DNA of 64,000 nt, from contig NC_063448.1 of assembly GCF_020379485.1 (NCBI RefSeq), positions 43,161,218-43,225,217 on the forward strand, given 5' to 3'. Position numbers and translations under genes: made by a program. Of this stretch, positions 1-10,195 are shown in pieces. Source of the DNA: Brassica napus. Lineage: Eukaryota; Streptophyta; Magnoliopsida; Brassicales; Brassicaceae. Numbering within the stretch: the first letter of the stretch is position 1; each line of letters begins with the position of its first letter. The notes under the pieces were generated by a model. That model searched no databases and was not told where the DNA came from. It saw only the letters and a program-made list of their open reading frames with translations.

Positions 1-1020
1 GTTGAGAAAAATACTATAGTTTTCGAAGGTGATTGGTAAGTACTACTCTGAATGATTTCCACACTTTTTTTTTCCACATCTACTTTAATTTAACCATGCT
101 CTAAGAAAATAATTTAAAGATACAGCTCAAAAGTTAAATTAAAAATTATATTGGTTTTGAAAATCAATTTTTTTCTTAAATTTTATATTTAGTTATTTGA
201 AAGTTTTTTTGAGCAAAGTTATTTGAAAGTTATTGATATAAATCTATATCAATAGATTATATAGCTACAATAGAAAGACTTACATTTTATATTCTAAAGC
301 AAAGTAATTAAATCTATAGCTTCTACCAATCAAACACTTAATGAGGTTCCTATTTTCCAACATCGATTTTTCAAGAATGAAAATAAAAGACATTATAGAT
401 ATTAGATACAAAGCGTTGGTTATGGCATGATTAGTCCTGATCTCTTAGTCGGAGTTCTTAATTCATGATTTGATATTTTTTTGTGTGTTTTTAACACTTT
501 TCGGGTAAGAGACGGCTCTTCTATCTCTTATTTAAGAGACGGTTTTTAGATTTTTTAGTTAAAATCTAAAAAAAAGCTAAAATTAATGATGGTCTTATAT
601 ATTTTTGTATCCTGATACGTGAATTCTCCCCATTAAGGAAAAAAATACATGTTAAGAAATATGTTGTATGGTACAATCGCAATAGATTATTAAATATAAA
701 TCGAAATAATATTTTTGTTAAAAATAATAATTAAGATTTGGGTTGTGATTTTGCATCTAGTTAGTTTTTTTGTATTAAAATAATACAAATGTTTGTAAGA
801 TACTTAAAACAACCAAAATAGGACAATGTGCCTTCTAATGTATGATATATATTAAATTGTTCATATACAAACACTCATATTACATATTTAAATGTTATTA
901 AATTAGGGGATTTCTAATTTTACCATAAGTTTGATACATTTTCTAATTTTTTTTGTTAAAAATAATAATTTTCATAATTAAATTAAATCTATGATAAAAA
1001 ATAAGACTAAACTAAATTCT
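1..1020. other. AT-rich intergenic DNA, no gene seen
   Basis: No convincing coding region on either strand. Around 500-580 there is a small imperfect palindrome (AAGAGACGG... repeated near CTCTTATTTAAGAGACGG) of the kind found in degraded crucifer MITEs, but I cannot define its ends. Confidence 0.5.
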
Positions 1021-1027
1021 CCTAATT

Positions 1028-1145
1028 AACTCCAATGATACACAAAAATAACATTAATTTATAATCCACTATCTATAACTCTATTATAGAGTGAACCATT
1101 GGAGCAAATCCAACTCTATAATAGACTTACTCTATTTTAAAGTGA
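1028..1145. repeat. Half of a CTCTATAATAGAGT-type MITE
   Basis: The stretch contains CTCCAATGATACAC, CTCTATTATAGAGTGAACCATTGGAGCAAA and ACTCTATAATAGA-type runs that match the fuller palindromic element at 18928-19288. Only part of the element is recognisable here. It abuts the RNase-H-like fragment that follows and supplies the apparent start codon of that reading frame, so that start is not a real gene start. Confidence 0.55.
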
Positions 1146-1146
1146 A

Positions 1147-1552
1147 TTATAAGTATTCAGGACAAGGTTCGCTTAGTACTTTGGAAGGTTTCGATGGATT
1201 ACTGGGGGCGAGGAATGTAAGGGCTAGTCTTTCGCCTCTTCATGCGGAGATGGAAGCACTTTTATGGGCAATGGAATGCATGAGGAACTTACGTCAATTT
1301 CAGGTTACGTTTGCAACAGATTGTTCTCAATTGGTGAAGATGGTTTCGGAACCAGAAGAATGACCAGCTTTTGCAACATATTTGGAAGATATCAAGATCC
1401 TGAAAGAGAGTTTCACCCGATCAGAAATCATCTATGTACCACGGACGCAAAATTTAAAGATGGATAGTCTAGCACGCAGTGCTAGAAAACAGCCGTCTTT
1501 CGTCGTTCACATGGATGCAGATCACCCAGTTTGGTTCACAGAGTCAATATGA
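1147..1552 (+). pseudogene. RNase-H-like (RVT_3 type) fragment with an in-frame TGA
   Basis: The reading frame carries features of the RNase-H-like domain found in plant non-LTR-derived proteins: SPLHAEMEALLWAM with the acidic E of the fold, then FATDCSQLVKMV with the second catalytic-type D, then IIYVPRTQNLKMDSLARSAR, where this family usually has VPR..N..AD.LA. A TGA at 1361-1363 interrupts the frame where the family normally has tryptophan. The same frame then continues open to a stop at 1550-1552. No reverse transcriptase or endonuclease is present, and the first residues come from the adjoining MITE. It is a decayed fragment, not a functional gene. The family assignment is fairly sure; the exact parent element is not known. 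Confidence 0.7.
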
Positions 1553-1559
1553 GTCTGTA

Positions 1560-2655
1560 TTGTTGATGACAAAAAAAAAAAAACTTAAGAATCATTTATA
1601 AAACATTTATAGAAGTTTTGTGATGAAATAAATACAAAATACAAAATCAGTCAGAAAGAAGTGTTAGGAGTCATTATTTTATGAAACAAAGGGATATGGC
1701 TACTGCCTACTGGCATTGAGTTGCAAATAACCAATAGAATAATGAGTAATATAGTAGAAGTCGTTAAGAAAATTAAAAAATTAAAAATTGAACAAAAAGA
1801 AGGCAAGTAAAACTTTTAGTATACACAACCCTCGATAATAATTGATGAATGAGGAATACAATCACTGTTACCTCTGTTTCCTTGTTTGATCTAAAGCAAA
1901 ATGTGAAATCTAAGATCGTTTTGTCTCTTTAGCTAAACAGTTCCAGAACTCCACCGATTCTAGACCAGCGTGATGCCCAATTGTGGTTCCAAAACCTAGA
2001 GTTCCTAAGATTCTGATAAAGTGATAAAATGTAAGACGAAGCCTCTGAGCTGTGACCACCAGCCATCCATAACACGCAACAGCAGATTCTGCAATTAGAA
2101 AGGTCTCATTTGTGTCTCAATCTAAAGATCCGAGTCTGAGATATGTGATAAAAGGAGATGATTTGATAAAGGAAGGATGTATAATGATTCTTACAGCTTC
2201 TAGAAAAGGACCATGTCTTGTCTTTCTGATTTGTTATGTGTATTCGCAGAGCTCAACATATAGATGGACTGCTCTGTTCTTGGTCTTGTTCTTCTTGATC
2301 TTATCTTCCACTATAGCTCCTCTTTAATTAATCTGAGAAACATTAAAAACAAAAATAAAACAGGCAATGAAGTTGAATTTCGTTTTGGGTCTTAGTGGCT
2401 CGATCCGATAGCTCTTAAACTTGCCTACATTATTAAGCGGCATTCCTCTAGCAGATAGCAGCAACATAGAGCAGCGAGACTGATTTATCAAGACACACAC
2501 CACAACAAAAAAACGATTTGGTTAGCTGAGTCACTTCACTGTAACGTAACATGATATAAAGAGGACTACTGTTATCTAACATGATATGTGATTCTATCAA
2601 CCCGATTAATCAAACACAATCACTCAATCTGTGAGAATAAAAGTTTATCAAATGC
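1560..2655. other. Intergenic DNA with an unassigned minus-strand open stretch
   Basis: On the minus strand, about 2100 down to 1900, a stretch following a TTGCAG-like acceptor reads coherently (ESAVACYGWLVVTAQRLRL, later FGTTIGHHAGLESVEFW). I do not recognise the family. It may be another captured or decayed gene piece, because the XBAT31-like fragment lies just beyond it and a Helitron terminus is at 3652. No complete gene is visible. Confidence 0.25.
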
Positions 2656-2660
2656 TTACA

Positions 2661-2970
2661 TTAGCACCAAAACGAATGAGAATCAAACGACCTCCAAATG
2701 ACCATGTTGGCAAGCCTGCACCAAAGTCGTTTGTACAAAGCTATAACCTGTCCACGTTAGTTACAGAGATTGATATCAACTCCTGATTCCACCAACACAT
2801 AAAATATCTGTGGATATAAACAACAAAACCCATATTAGGATCATCCTTACCATAAAGATCAAAACTTGTTAAAATCTCTGAGATCTTACAAACTGGGATA
2901 CTTCGTGGTGGCACTGGGCGGCAGCATAATGGAGAGGAGAGTTACGAACACCGAAGAAAGAATAGCGAGC
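2661..2970 (-). pseudogene. XBAT31-like ankyrin-repeat E3 ligase fragment
   Basis: Read on the minus strand, 2970-2895 gives [19 protein letters not shown] followed by CHHEV. About 75 bases further, after a CAG acceptor, comes LVESGVDINLCN-stop-RGQ, and then QACQHGHLEVV with a frameshift into ILIRFGANV. These are the first ankyrin repeats of the plant XBAT31/XBAT32 family of RING ubiquitin ligases, recognised from the characteristic GVRNSPLHY and VESGVDINLRNYRGQ segments. The copy has an in-frame TAA where the family has Tyr, a frameshift after EVV, and no start, later ankyrin repeats or RING finger. It is a gene fragment. Its position inside the Helitron 5' end at 3652 suggests capture. Confidence 0.7.
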
Positions 2971-3312
2971 AACTTCCAAAAATTAAAAACGAAAAAGTTT
3001 TGCTTTGGAAGGAAAAACAACAATTCCACATCATCTGATTGAGCAATTTACATCTGCTTGAGATGTTAATTACAGTTGCAGCATTGTGATATAAACAAAT
3101 TGGGAAACACTGAATAAGATGGTACATATTCCAATCAGATGGAAGACTTCCAAACCTAAATCGACCTAGTATTCTCTGTCTGATGGTAAAAGGACAACAA
3201 AATCAGAACTGACATGGAAGCCTAACTTTCAAGGCGGAGCCGTAGATTCTGTAACTAAAATCTACCTAGTATTCTGCAACTACGAAATGTTTTGAACAGT
3301 ATTAGTGGAGTT

Positions 3313-3315
<3 letters not shown>

Positions 3316-3345
<30 letters not shown>
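3316..3345. repeat. (AT)n microsatellite
   Basis: A pure run of alternating A and T, about 30 bases long. Confidence 0.95.
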
Positions 3346-3347
<2 letters not shown>

Positions 3348-3632
3348 TTTAGAGGGGAAGTGGAATAGTAATTCGTGGAGTTGTTGTCTTCGATTTGATG
3401 AATGCAAAAATAGATGTATTAGTGGGAGGAGGAGAAGTTGAATGGTGATTTACAACTGAAAGGGAAGCGGAAAGGCGATGAAGATGAATGAAGAAGTGGA
3501 AAAGGCCAAAATCCTTAACCTTACCGCGACAAAAGCTGAAGAGAGAGATACTTTAGGAGATGGGACAGATGGCTTTTTCCTATTGGTTGAAATTTTAATC
3601 CTATGTGGCATAGCTCTCTTTTGAATATATTT

Positions 3633-3652
3633 AACTTTTAGTATAGTATAGA
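3633..3652 (-). mobile_element. Helitron 5' terminus (minus orientation), other end not found
   Basis: On the minus strand the sequence starts TCTATACTATACTAAAAG, a common crucifer Helitron 5' end, and the base following on the plus strand is T, as expected for insertion between A and T. The body would lie to the left, over the XBAT31-like fragment. I could not find a convincing hairpin plus CTAG 3' end between 1 and 3600, so the element is truncated or its end is decayed. Confidence 0.5.
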
Positions 3653-3659
3653 TTAACCT

Positions 3660-4490
3660 CACATTATTAAACAATAAGTATTACCAAAGCCAACGTATCT
3701 ACTTTGGAATAGTCAAGAAAAACTTTGGTTGCTTTTCAGACTCATGAATTACTTGGTACAAGAACAATCTTGATGTCATCCTAGAATATCGAATTACTTG
3801 GTTATGCAACGATCTGAGAAGTAGTTCCCTTCAGCTCATCCTCCCAATACAAAATAGAGTGCATAACAAATGAATTATACATTATTTCTCATCAATCAAA
3901 TCATCATGAGAAACTACGCACAACTTTTCAATCAGTCACCTTCAAACAAATACAATAAATGGTGACCTATGTAATTCAATTACCACATTTAACAGTGACC
4001 TCTAAAGTGGAAGTTCAAGTATCACATCAAATTTATTGTATTTACAAGCTGCAAAATCCACTTTTGTACGTATTTTGAATTCCTAAAGCCAAGTTACATA
4101 TAAGAACAAGATTGTTTGCTTGATCAAATCATAAATCCAAGTTACACTTTACTTGTTCGTTTATCAAAGCTAAATGTTAATAATATATATTGTTATCTTG
4201 TCGATATGATTTTATTGCTTACTATAGAGGAAACAAATTAGATCATTTATGCATGATATATTACAATTATAAAAGATTGTTACAATAATAGTAAACATCC
4301 TCTTTTCTATCATTTTGTTTTTCTTGGGTCGACCGTTTCATCTAATGATATGCTTGTAACACAAATACTTTTAATCAAGAAATCAGTATTTATTTGGATT
4401 GAATATCGTAGTGATACAAGGTATACTAGTTCATATCTTTTGATATTTGGACATGGATTTTTTTTTATCAAAACAAGAACATATATTAGT
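3660..4490. other. Intergenic DNA between Helitron end and thionin-like gene
   Basis: AT-rich sequence downstream (on the minus strand) of the first thionin-like gene. No further gene, RNA or repeat recognised. Part of it (about 4200-4490) is similar to 9120-9405 downstream of the second thionin-like gene, so it belongs to the same duplicated segment. Confidence 0.5.
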
Positions 4491-4494
4491 GCTT

Positions 4495-5058
4495 TTAGTT
4501 CTTGTTGGAGCACTTGTCTGAGCATGAATCCACACAGTCCGCAACTTTGTCTACATCTGATCATTCCACAAACAACAATAATAAACCATCAATTATATAA
4601 TTTTCAACTAAAATCCATAATAGTATATATTATGTTTTGACAACAAATAAGATACTAAGTATATTTATATATATTGTTATCAATTAATAAGATCTGTTCA
4701 TATAATAGAAAGAAAAAAACTTACTCGGATTTTTGAGGGATGAAAGAGAAGCACAATGATTAGTAGCACAACCAAGCTTGCAAAAGTAATCAATATGATC
4801 GATTCCCCTCGCCAAAAACATTTGAGAAGGAGGAGAAGGAATATTTGATGTTGGAGGAGAAAGACAAGTAAGGAGACAAGTGAATGGACACAAAAGTAAT
4901 TTTGGTAACTGCTTCTGAACGGCACAACCATCAATACAACTTGGATAACAAGTTCTAAAAGATAGAGTGTCTTGAGCTTGTGTCTGAACCACAAAGTTCC
5001 CCATTACCATCACTACTATCATTGAAATGAATATTATGTTCACTCTTTTGCTTTCCAT
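4495..5058 (-). CDS. Thionin-like secreted Cys-rich protein, copy 1 (two exons)
   Basis: Two exons on the minus strand: 5058-4725 and 4556-4495. The intron has a GTAAGT donor (4724-4719) and an ATCAG acceptor (4559-4557). Exon 1 is 334 bases and exon 2 is 62; together they encode 131 residues. The first ~28 residues form a hydrophobic signal peptide (MESKR, then a long Ile/Val/Met run, then VVQTQAQ). The mature part has twelve cysteines, nine in exon 1 (CysXXXCysXXXCys, then a CPFTC..TC block, then FCKLGC...HC) and three in the Asp/Ser/Lys-rich tail of exon 2. This matches the Arabidopsis thionin-like (PR-13 related) family, thought to be secreted defence peptides with an acidic tail. No break is seen. 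A TATA-like box lies about 110 bases upstream. The paralogue is at 9407-10024. Function is inferred from family only. Confidence 0.82.
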
Positions 5059-5166
5059 TTTTTCTCTCTTTTCTTTTTGGTTTGAAGAGATGATTGATTA
5101 TATAATTTGAGGTATTTTTTTTTTTTGTTGCTAGTGGATGTTGTTAGCTTCTGTTGTTAATGTTCG

Positions 5167-5174
5167 TTTAAATA
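5167..5174 (-). promoter_or_regulatory. TATA-like box of thionin-like gene 1
   Basis: TATTTAAA on the minus strand, about 110 bases upstream of the start codon. It occupies the same place as TATATAAA in the paralogue at 10115-10122. Confidence 0.5.
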
Positions 5175-5269
5175 GAGATTGTGGAACCTTTTGTATAATA
5201 TTATTGGCAGAGAAAAAAGGAAAAAAATCTTTTGTAATGATTGACATTTCTATAGTCAACAAATTTACA

Positions 5270-5535
5270 ACATATTAGGTGTAATTATGGAGCGGATTTT
5301 AATTATTATAATAATATCTTTTAATTTTATTTATTTCTAGTTTGGTGATTATATTATATTGTTTGTGAGGTAAGAGTTTGCATTAACGTAAATATGTGCA
5401 AGCTTTTCAGATATCATCTACTTAAATACATGAATCTACTTTTTCTTGTTTTGACATCTCATGCATATGTATGAGTGTGCTTTCAAAATATATGTATTAA
5501 TGTGTATGAAAAATTATTTTATTTGATGATCACAG
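5270..5535. repeat. Upstream segment shared by the thionin-like paralogues (copy A)
   Basis: This upstream sequence (TTATGGAGCGG, TTTGGTGATTATATTAT, AATATGTGCAAG, CTACTTTTTCTTGTTTTGA) recurs at 12410-12645 and again, less completely, at 12650-12860. It shows that the duplication producing the two thionin-like genes took at least 0.5 kb of upstream DNA with it, and that the upstream part was itself duplicated once more. Confidence 0.75.
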
Positions 5536-5691
5536 TTTATATCGTATTCAAATTTACTTGTTTACAATAGTATAGTAACCATCTAGTTTCTTACGAGGAC
5601 AATGTGGAGATAAATTATAGTATGTTACATTTATAACCTCTCATAAAATGAATAATGATTTACGTACATAATTTCTATATTGTGCAATACA

Positions 5692-5902
5692 GTTTTTTTT
5701 TTGACTAAAAAGGTTAAATCCGGATCAATTAAAGACACATAACTAACTTTCGGATGGAGGTACAACCCACGGATATACCCTCTCCTGGGCATTTAAATGA
5801 GCCGAAAGCAATAACTCATATCCGTGTGGCCAGCGGGGTTCGAACCAGGATTCGCCGTATTGGGTATATTCCCTCAAGCGCCACTGGACTACCACCAGTG
5901 GT
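5692..5902 (-). mobile_element. tRNA-derived SINE with 12-bp target duplication
   Basis: On the minus strand the element has a Pol III A box TAGTCCAGTGG (5891-5881) and a B box GGTTCGAACCC (about 5846-5836). It then has a body ending in an A-rich tail (AGTCAAAAAAAAAA, near 5692-5706). It is flanked by a perfect 12-bp direct repeat TTGTGCAATACA at 5680-5691 and 5903-5914. The order tRNA-like head, unrelated body, A tail and target duplication defines a SINE. It encodes nothing. Confidence 0.9.
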
Positions 5903-6144
5903 TTGTGCAATACATATTTTAAACTAAAAACTTGTAACTTGCGTGCTAAAACTAAATATATTTAAATTTTGAGATCTAAAATCATCAAATTTTCTTAAAG
6001 ATTTTTATAGTACTATTGCTATAACTTATTTGCGAATAATATCTGAGCACAATAAAACTATATGCTTAAATATAGTTCCGGGTTCAGAGTTCTATTATTG
6101 ATTTGCTAATAATAGAAGAAAAATATCAAATACAATAAACAAAA

Positions 6145-8019
6145 TGTAACACCCGTCTCATTAACACTCGAGACCGGCGTGCTACTAATCAACAACTTAT
6201 ATCTTAAATCCGTAAAAAGGTCTGAAAATCGACTTTCATATAAATAATGAAATAAATCCATAAATCCCATAGTCAAAATAACTGAAATAATCGTCAAAAT
6301 AATAAATAAAAATCTGAGAAATAGAACAAAGGAAAACGCCCAAAAGCACCAGTTGTCCGATCAATTTCCTACTCGTCAGTCTCACCTGAAAGGGGCAAAT
6401 GAGGGATGAGTAACGTGGAAGTCACTCAGTGAGGTATGGGATACTAAACCTGAAGTCCATGGACCCGGACAGAGCACTCCGAATAAATATAATTTAATCC
6501 TAACACGTTGCAAACACGGTACCTAAAGTACCCAAAGATCACACAACAGTCCTAGCGAGGTGCACACTCGCTGCCCACTAACAGGCCAAAACACCACCGA
6601 ATATGTGCTCGGTAACACACGCCCGTAGACGATTTATCGACCTCGAAGCCTTGGCACAACAGGTCGACTAAGCAGTGCCGCAGCATACACCACACCCAAT
6701 GTACTGGTCCCCAGCCGACACACAGAATTATCTCCATGGTCGGCTAACACCCAAATCACCTCAATATACTGTATACATATATATTATCAATTATAAATGA
6801 ACAAGCACTGTTGAACCATCTAGCACCCTAGTTCCGGTTTAAGCGAAAGCCTAAAACTAAATAAGAAATGACAGACTCGATTTCACACAGACGGAACACA
6901 TTAGAAACAAATTATACTTATTCGAGGTCCTAAGCCGTGTAAGAGAAGCTCGAGAAAAGACCCTCACCTTAACAACGTGGAAAAGTAGTAGCTATGAACT
7001 CCAACTGCTCAAACAGACCCCAAATCTGAAATCAGGGCGAAAAATCGAGTCAGAACGCCCTTCGAACGGTTAAAAACGGATAACCGGCGATCTGGTCAAA
7101 AATCAACCTGCTGGTCAAAGGTCAACCGACCAGAAGTCAACCTGCTGGTCAAAGGTCAACCCGGTCAACTCTGACCCAAGCCGGTCAACCCTTGACCAAA
7201 TTGAAATCAAATTGAACCAATCGGTTTACCCAAACCAAAATCGATTCCAATTAGACCAAATCGATTTTTCCATAATCGAATTTAAATCAATTTTAACTAC
7301 CGGTTTAACTTAACCAATTTAATTAATTTAAACCAAAAATCGATTTAATAAATAACCGGTTAACCTAAACCGAACCGAAATCGATTAACCCAACTGGTTG
7401 ACTCGCCGAGTCGACTCGGTCGAGTTGCCGAGTCACCGACGGCGGAAAAAGGACGGCGGCTTACCAGAATCAACGGCGGCTTACCAGAATCAACGGCGGC
7501 GATGGAACACGGTGCGTGGTGGTGGCGCGTGAGATCCACTCGCGGAGCGTGTGGAGGACGGCGGCGGCGCATGTGCTACACGCGCGGAACGACGCGGGAG
7601 AAAAGCCGTGCTTGACGGCGCGTCTGGGCGACTCTCCGGCTGATCTTCCTGGTCCCGACTCGTCTCGACGTCACGATCACGATGGTGGTCTTAGAATTAC
7701 GAAATTCCAAATGGTTAATGAGTTATGATTGATTGAATGAACGGCCGTTTTAAAAACAAATCGGAAAGATGATTTCCGGTTACCTTCGTTTGGGATCGGC
7801 GGTGAACTGGTCGATCTCGGCTCTGGACGTGGTGGTGGCGGCGGTACGATCTCAGGTATGAGTGACGGCTCAGTCTCTGTAGAGTTACAACGCTTAGGGT
7901 TTCTGAAGAATAAAATAATGGGGAATAATGGTTTATATATGGGACTCACTAAGGGCTTCCTGCAACACTAACGGGCTCTGACGGGCCGAAGTGACTGGGC
8001 TGGGAATTGGGTCGTTACA
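6145..8019. mobile_element. Solo LTR (1,875 bp), probably Ty3/gypsy type
   Basis: It starts TGTAACACCCG and ends GGGTCGTTACA, so it is bounded by TG..CA with a short inverted repeat (TGTAAC/GTTACA), and it is flanked by a 5-bp direct repeat CAAAA (6140-6144 and 8020-8024). There is no gag-pol inside and no second LTR nearby, which fits a solo LTR left by recombination between the two LTRs. TGTAACGACCC-type ends are common in plant Ty3/gypsy elements. The interior has GGTCAAC-type repeats (7090-7200), a duplicated TTACCAGAATCAACGGCGGC (7461-7500) and a GC-rich part (7380-7680) unlike its surroundings. ORFs within it look like chance frames. Confidence 0.8.
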
Positions 8020-8104
8020 CAAAAAATTTCTTGAAATAGATATACTAGATTTCATATATAGTTATTAAAAAAATCAATGAATGTTTCCTTAAAGTAATTG
8101 TGAG

Positions 8105-8575
8105 CTACGTTGCACGGAAGCTTCATCTGAACCGGAATCGGAACCTTGTGGAAGCTTACGGAATATCGCTTCCAAAACGCTTCTAAAATATTTTCTTTAA
8201 AAACACGTTGGAAGCTTACGATTCCGTTTTGGAATCACGCTTCCATTCTTTAAAAAAAACACAATATCTTATATCAATAAAAATATAAAATTATAGTTTC
8301 AATTTATATAAAATCCAAATTTTAATAGTATTGAATAGAGAGAATAGAAATATACATATATTAAAATTAATACTATAACTTATCTTTATGCATTGAGGTT
8401 TAATTAAAGATAAATCATATATTAAAATATATTATTTCAATTAATTATAAATTATTAAAAATAATTAATATAATATTTTATTTTAAATTTAATTTATGTG
8501 TATTTTCATAGTTTTAATATGAAATCATTTCAAAATTGTTATATATGAATAAATACTTTATTTTAAATTTAAATC

Positions 8576-8607
<32 letters not shown>

Positions 8608-8714
8608 AGATATGATTCCAACTCGTACCGTCGTATTCGTTTCCTAATTTTTTTAAAAATCTCGCTTTTGCGCTTCTGTTTCATCGTACCCGCTTCCGTT
8701 TCCATGTAACATAG
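8105..8714. mobile_element. hAT-type MITE
   Basis: Imperfect terminal inverted repeats (CTACGTTGCACGGAAGC at the left; CTATGTTACATGGAAAC read inward from the right) flank a 610-bp AT-rich body with no coding capacity. An 8-bp direct repeat with one mismatch (ATTGTGAG at 8097-8104, ATTGTAAG at 8715-8722) flanks it, the size expected for hAT transposition. Repeated GGAAGCTT / GCTTCC motifs lie just inside both ends. Confidence 0.82.
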
Positions 8715-8722
8715 ATTGTAAG

Positions 8723-9400
8723 ATTGGCAACTGATGAACATTAAAGCCAGAGTATAAATTACACCGAAGAAGTTAAAAGTGATTGGAATGCAAATTATTG
8801 GAACCTATATAAGAGACTACGTTACAATTTCCATTGAGGCGAAGTTATCGAAACATAAGATTATGTAGATGAGTATGTACTCTAAAAGAACAAAAAAATA
8901 TACCTAACCTACTTTACACACTCACTCCACCATTATTGGAGTGAAAAGATCTTAATGTTAATATAGTGAATATCCATTAGTAATTGTATCAATATCTATA
9001 CATAGACTTGGTCCTAACATCAGATTGGCTTGTGCTTAATACATTAATATATTTATTAAGAATTTAAGGGCACAAAACTTAGAGAAACCGGTAGACAAGT
9101 GATAATATTGATATCTTATCGATAAGATTATATTGTTTATTGTGGAGGGAACGAATCATTTCAGTTGATATATTACAATTATATAAGATTGTCACAATAA
9201 TATCAAACATCCTTTCTTTTTATCATTTTTTTTTTCTTTGGTCCATAGTTTCATATGTTGATTAGCTTTTAACACAAATAATTTCAATCTGAAAATTCGT
9301 ATTTATTTTGATTGAATATTGTAGTGATACAAACTACACTAGTTCATATCTTTTGATACTCAGACATCTATTTTTATCATAACTAAAACATTTAATAAAT
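8723..9400. other. Intergenic, nothing further recognised
   Basis: AT-rich DNA downstream of the second thionin-like gene. The part from about 9120 resembles 4200-4490 and belongs to the duplicated thionin segment. Confidence 0.5.
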
Positions 9401-9406
9401 TTGCGT

Positions 9407-10024
9407 CTAGCTCTTGTTGGAGCACTTGTCTGAGCATGAATCCACACAGTCCACAACTTTGTCTACATCTGCTCATTCCACAAACAACAACAAAAAAACA
9501 TCAACTAAGTAATTGTTAACTAAGATCCATAATAATAGATCTTATGTATGACAAAAAGAAAGATAATATGTATATATATATATATGGCTATTAATCAATA
9601 AGATATTTTCCTATAATCAAGAAAGAAAATGTCTTTGTATTAATCAAATAAAACAGCTTTATTAGAAATAAATAAATAAATAAAACTTACTGGAATTTTG
9701 GGGAGAAGAAAGAACAAGACAATGATGAGTAGCACAACCAAGTTTACAGAAATAATCATTATGATCGATTTTTTTGTTTGCCAAAATCATTTGTAAAGGA
9801 GGAGAAGAAATATTTGATGTTGGAGGAAGAAGGCAAGTCATGAGACAAGTGAATGGACACATCAAACCAGTGGGAAACCTCTTCTCGATGGCACAACTCA
9901 CTATACAACCTGGAAAACAACTTCTAAAAGGATTAGCTTGAGCTTGAGCCTCTGTATAAACGACAAAGTTCCCAATGACTATCATCATGGTAATGAACAT
10001 TATGGTCATTCTTTTGCTTTCCAT
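9407..10024 (-). CDS. Thionin-like secreted Cys-rich protein, copy 2 (two exons)
   Basis: Minus-strand exons 10024-9691 and 9468-9407. The donor is GTAAGT (9690-9685) and the acceptor GAGCAG (before 9468). Both exon lengths (334 and 62) equal those of copy 1, giving 131 residues. The signal peptide, the twelve-cysteine pattern and the short Asp/Ser/Lys-rich exon-2 tail are all kept. The two proteins differ at many positions, so this is a diverged duplicate rather than a recent copy. The intron here is longer (222 versus 168 bases) and carries a TA tract near 9570-9585. A 2.2 kb Helitron begins only 172 bases upstream of the start codon, beyond the TATA box, and separates the gene from its ancestral upstream region. 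The gene looks intact; whether it is expressed cannot be told from sequence. Confidence 0.82.
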
Positions 10025-10114
10025 TTTTTTGGTTTGAAGAGATGATTATAAAATTGGAGGTAACTTAATTGTTTGTTAATCGTGGAGGTTGTTAACTTAT
10101 GTTGTGAATGTTTG

Positions 10115-10122
10115 TTTATATA
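10115..10122 (-). promoter_or_regulatory. TATA box of thionin-like gene 2
   Basis: TATATAAA on the minus strand, about 90 bases before the start codon and about 75 bases from the inserted Helitron. Confidence 0.55.
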
Positions 10123-10195
10123 GGGATTTTGGAAGTTTCTACATAATAAGCTAGTGACATTAAATAAAGAAACAAATCTTATGTAATAGTTAACA

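Noticed and set aside
3450..3674. 74-codon minus-strand frame
   Set aside because: It runs across the Helitron 5' terminus and low-complexity purine-rich DNA; no start context or family.
4310..4640. Two long open frames overlapping thionin-like exon 2
   Set aside because: The real exon is the 62-base stretch 4556-4495; the longer frames are intron and antisense.
7360..7730. Overlapping frames in the GC-rich patch of the solo LTR
   Set aside because: High GC content and short repeats reduce stops; frames are open on both strands and not recognisable.
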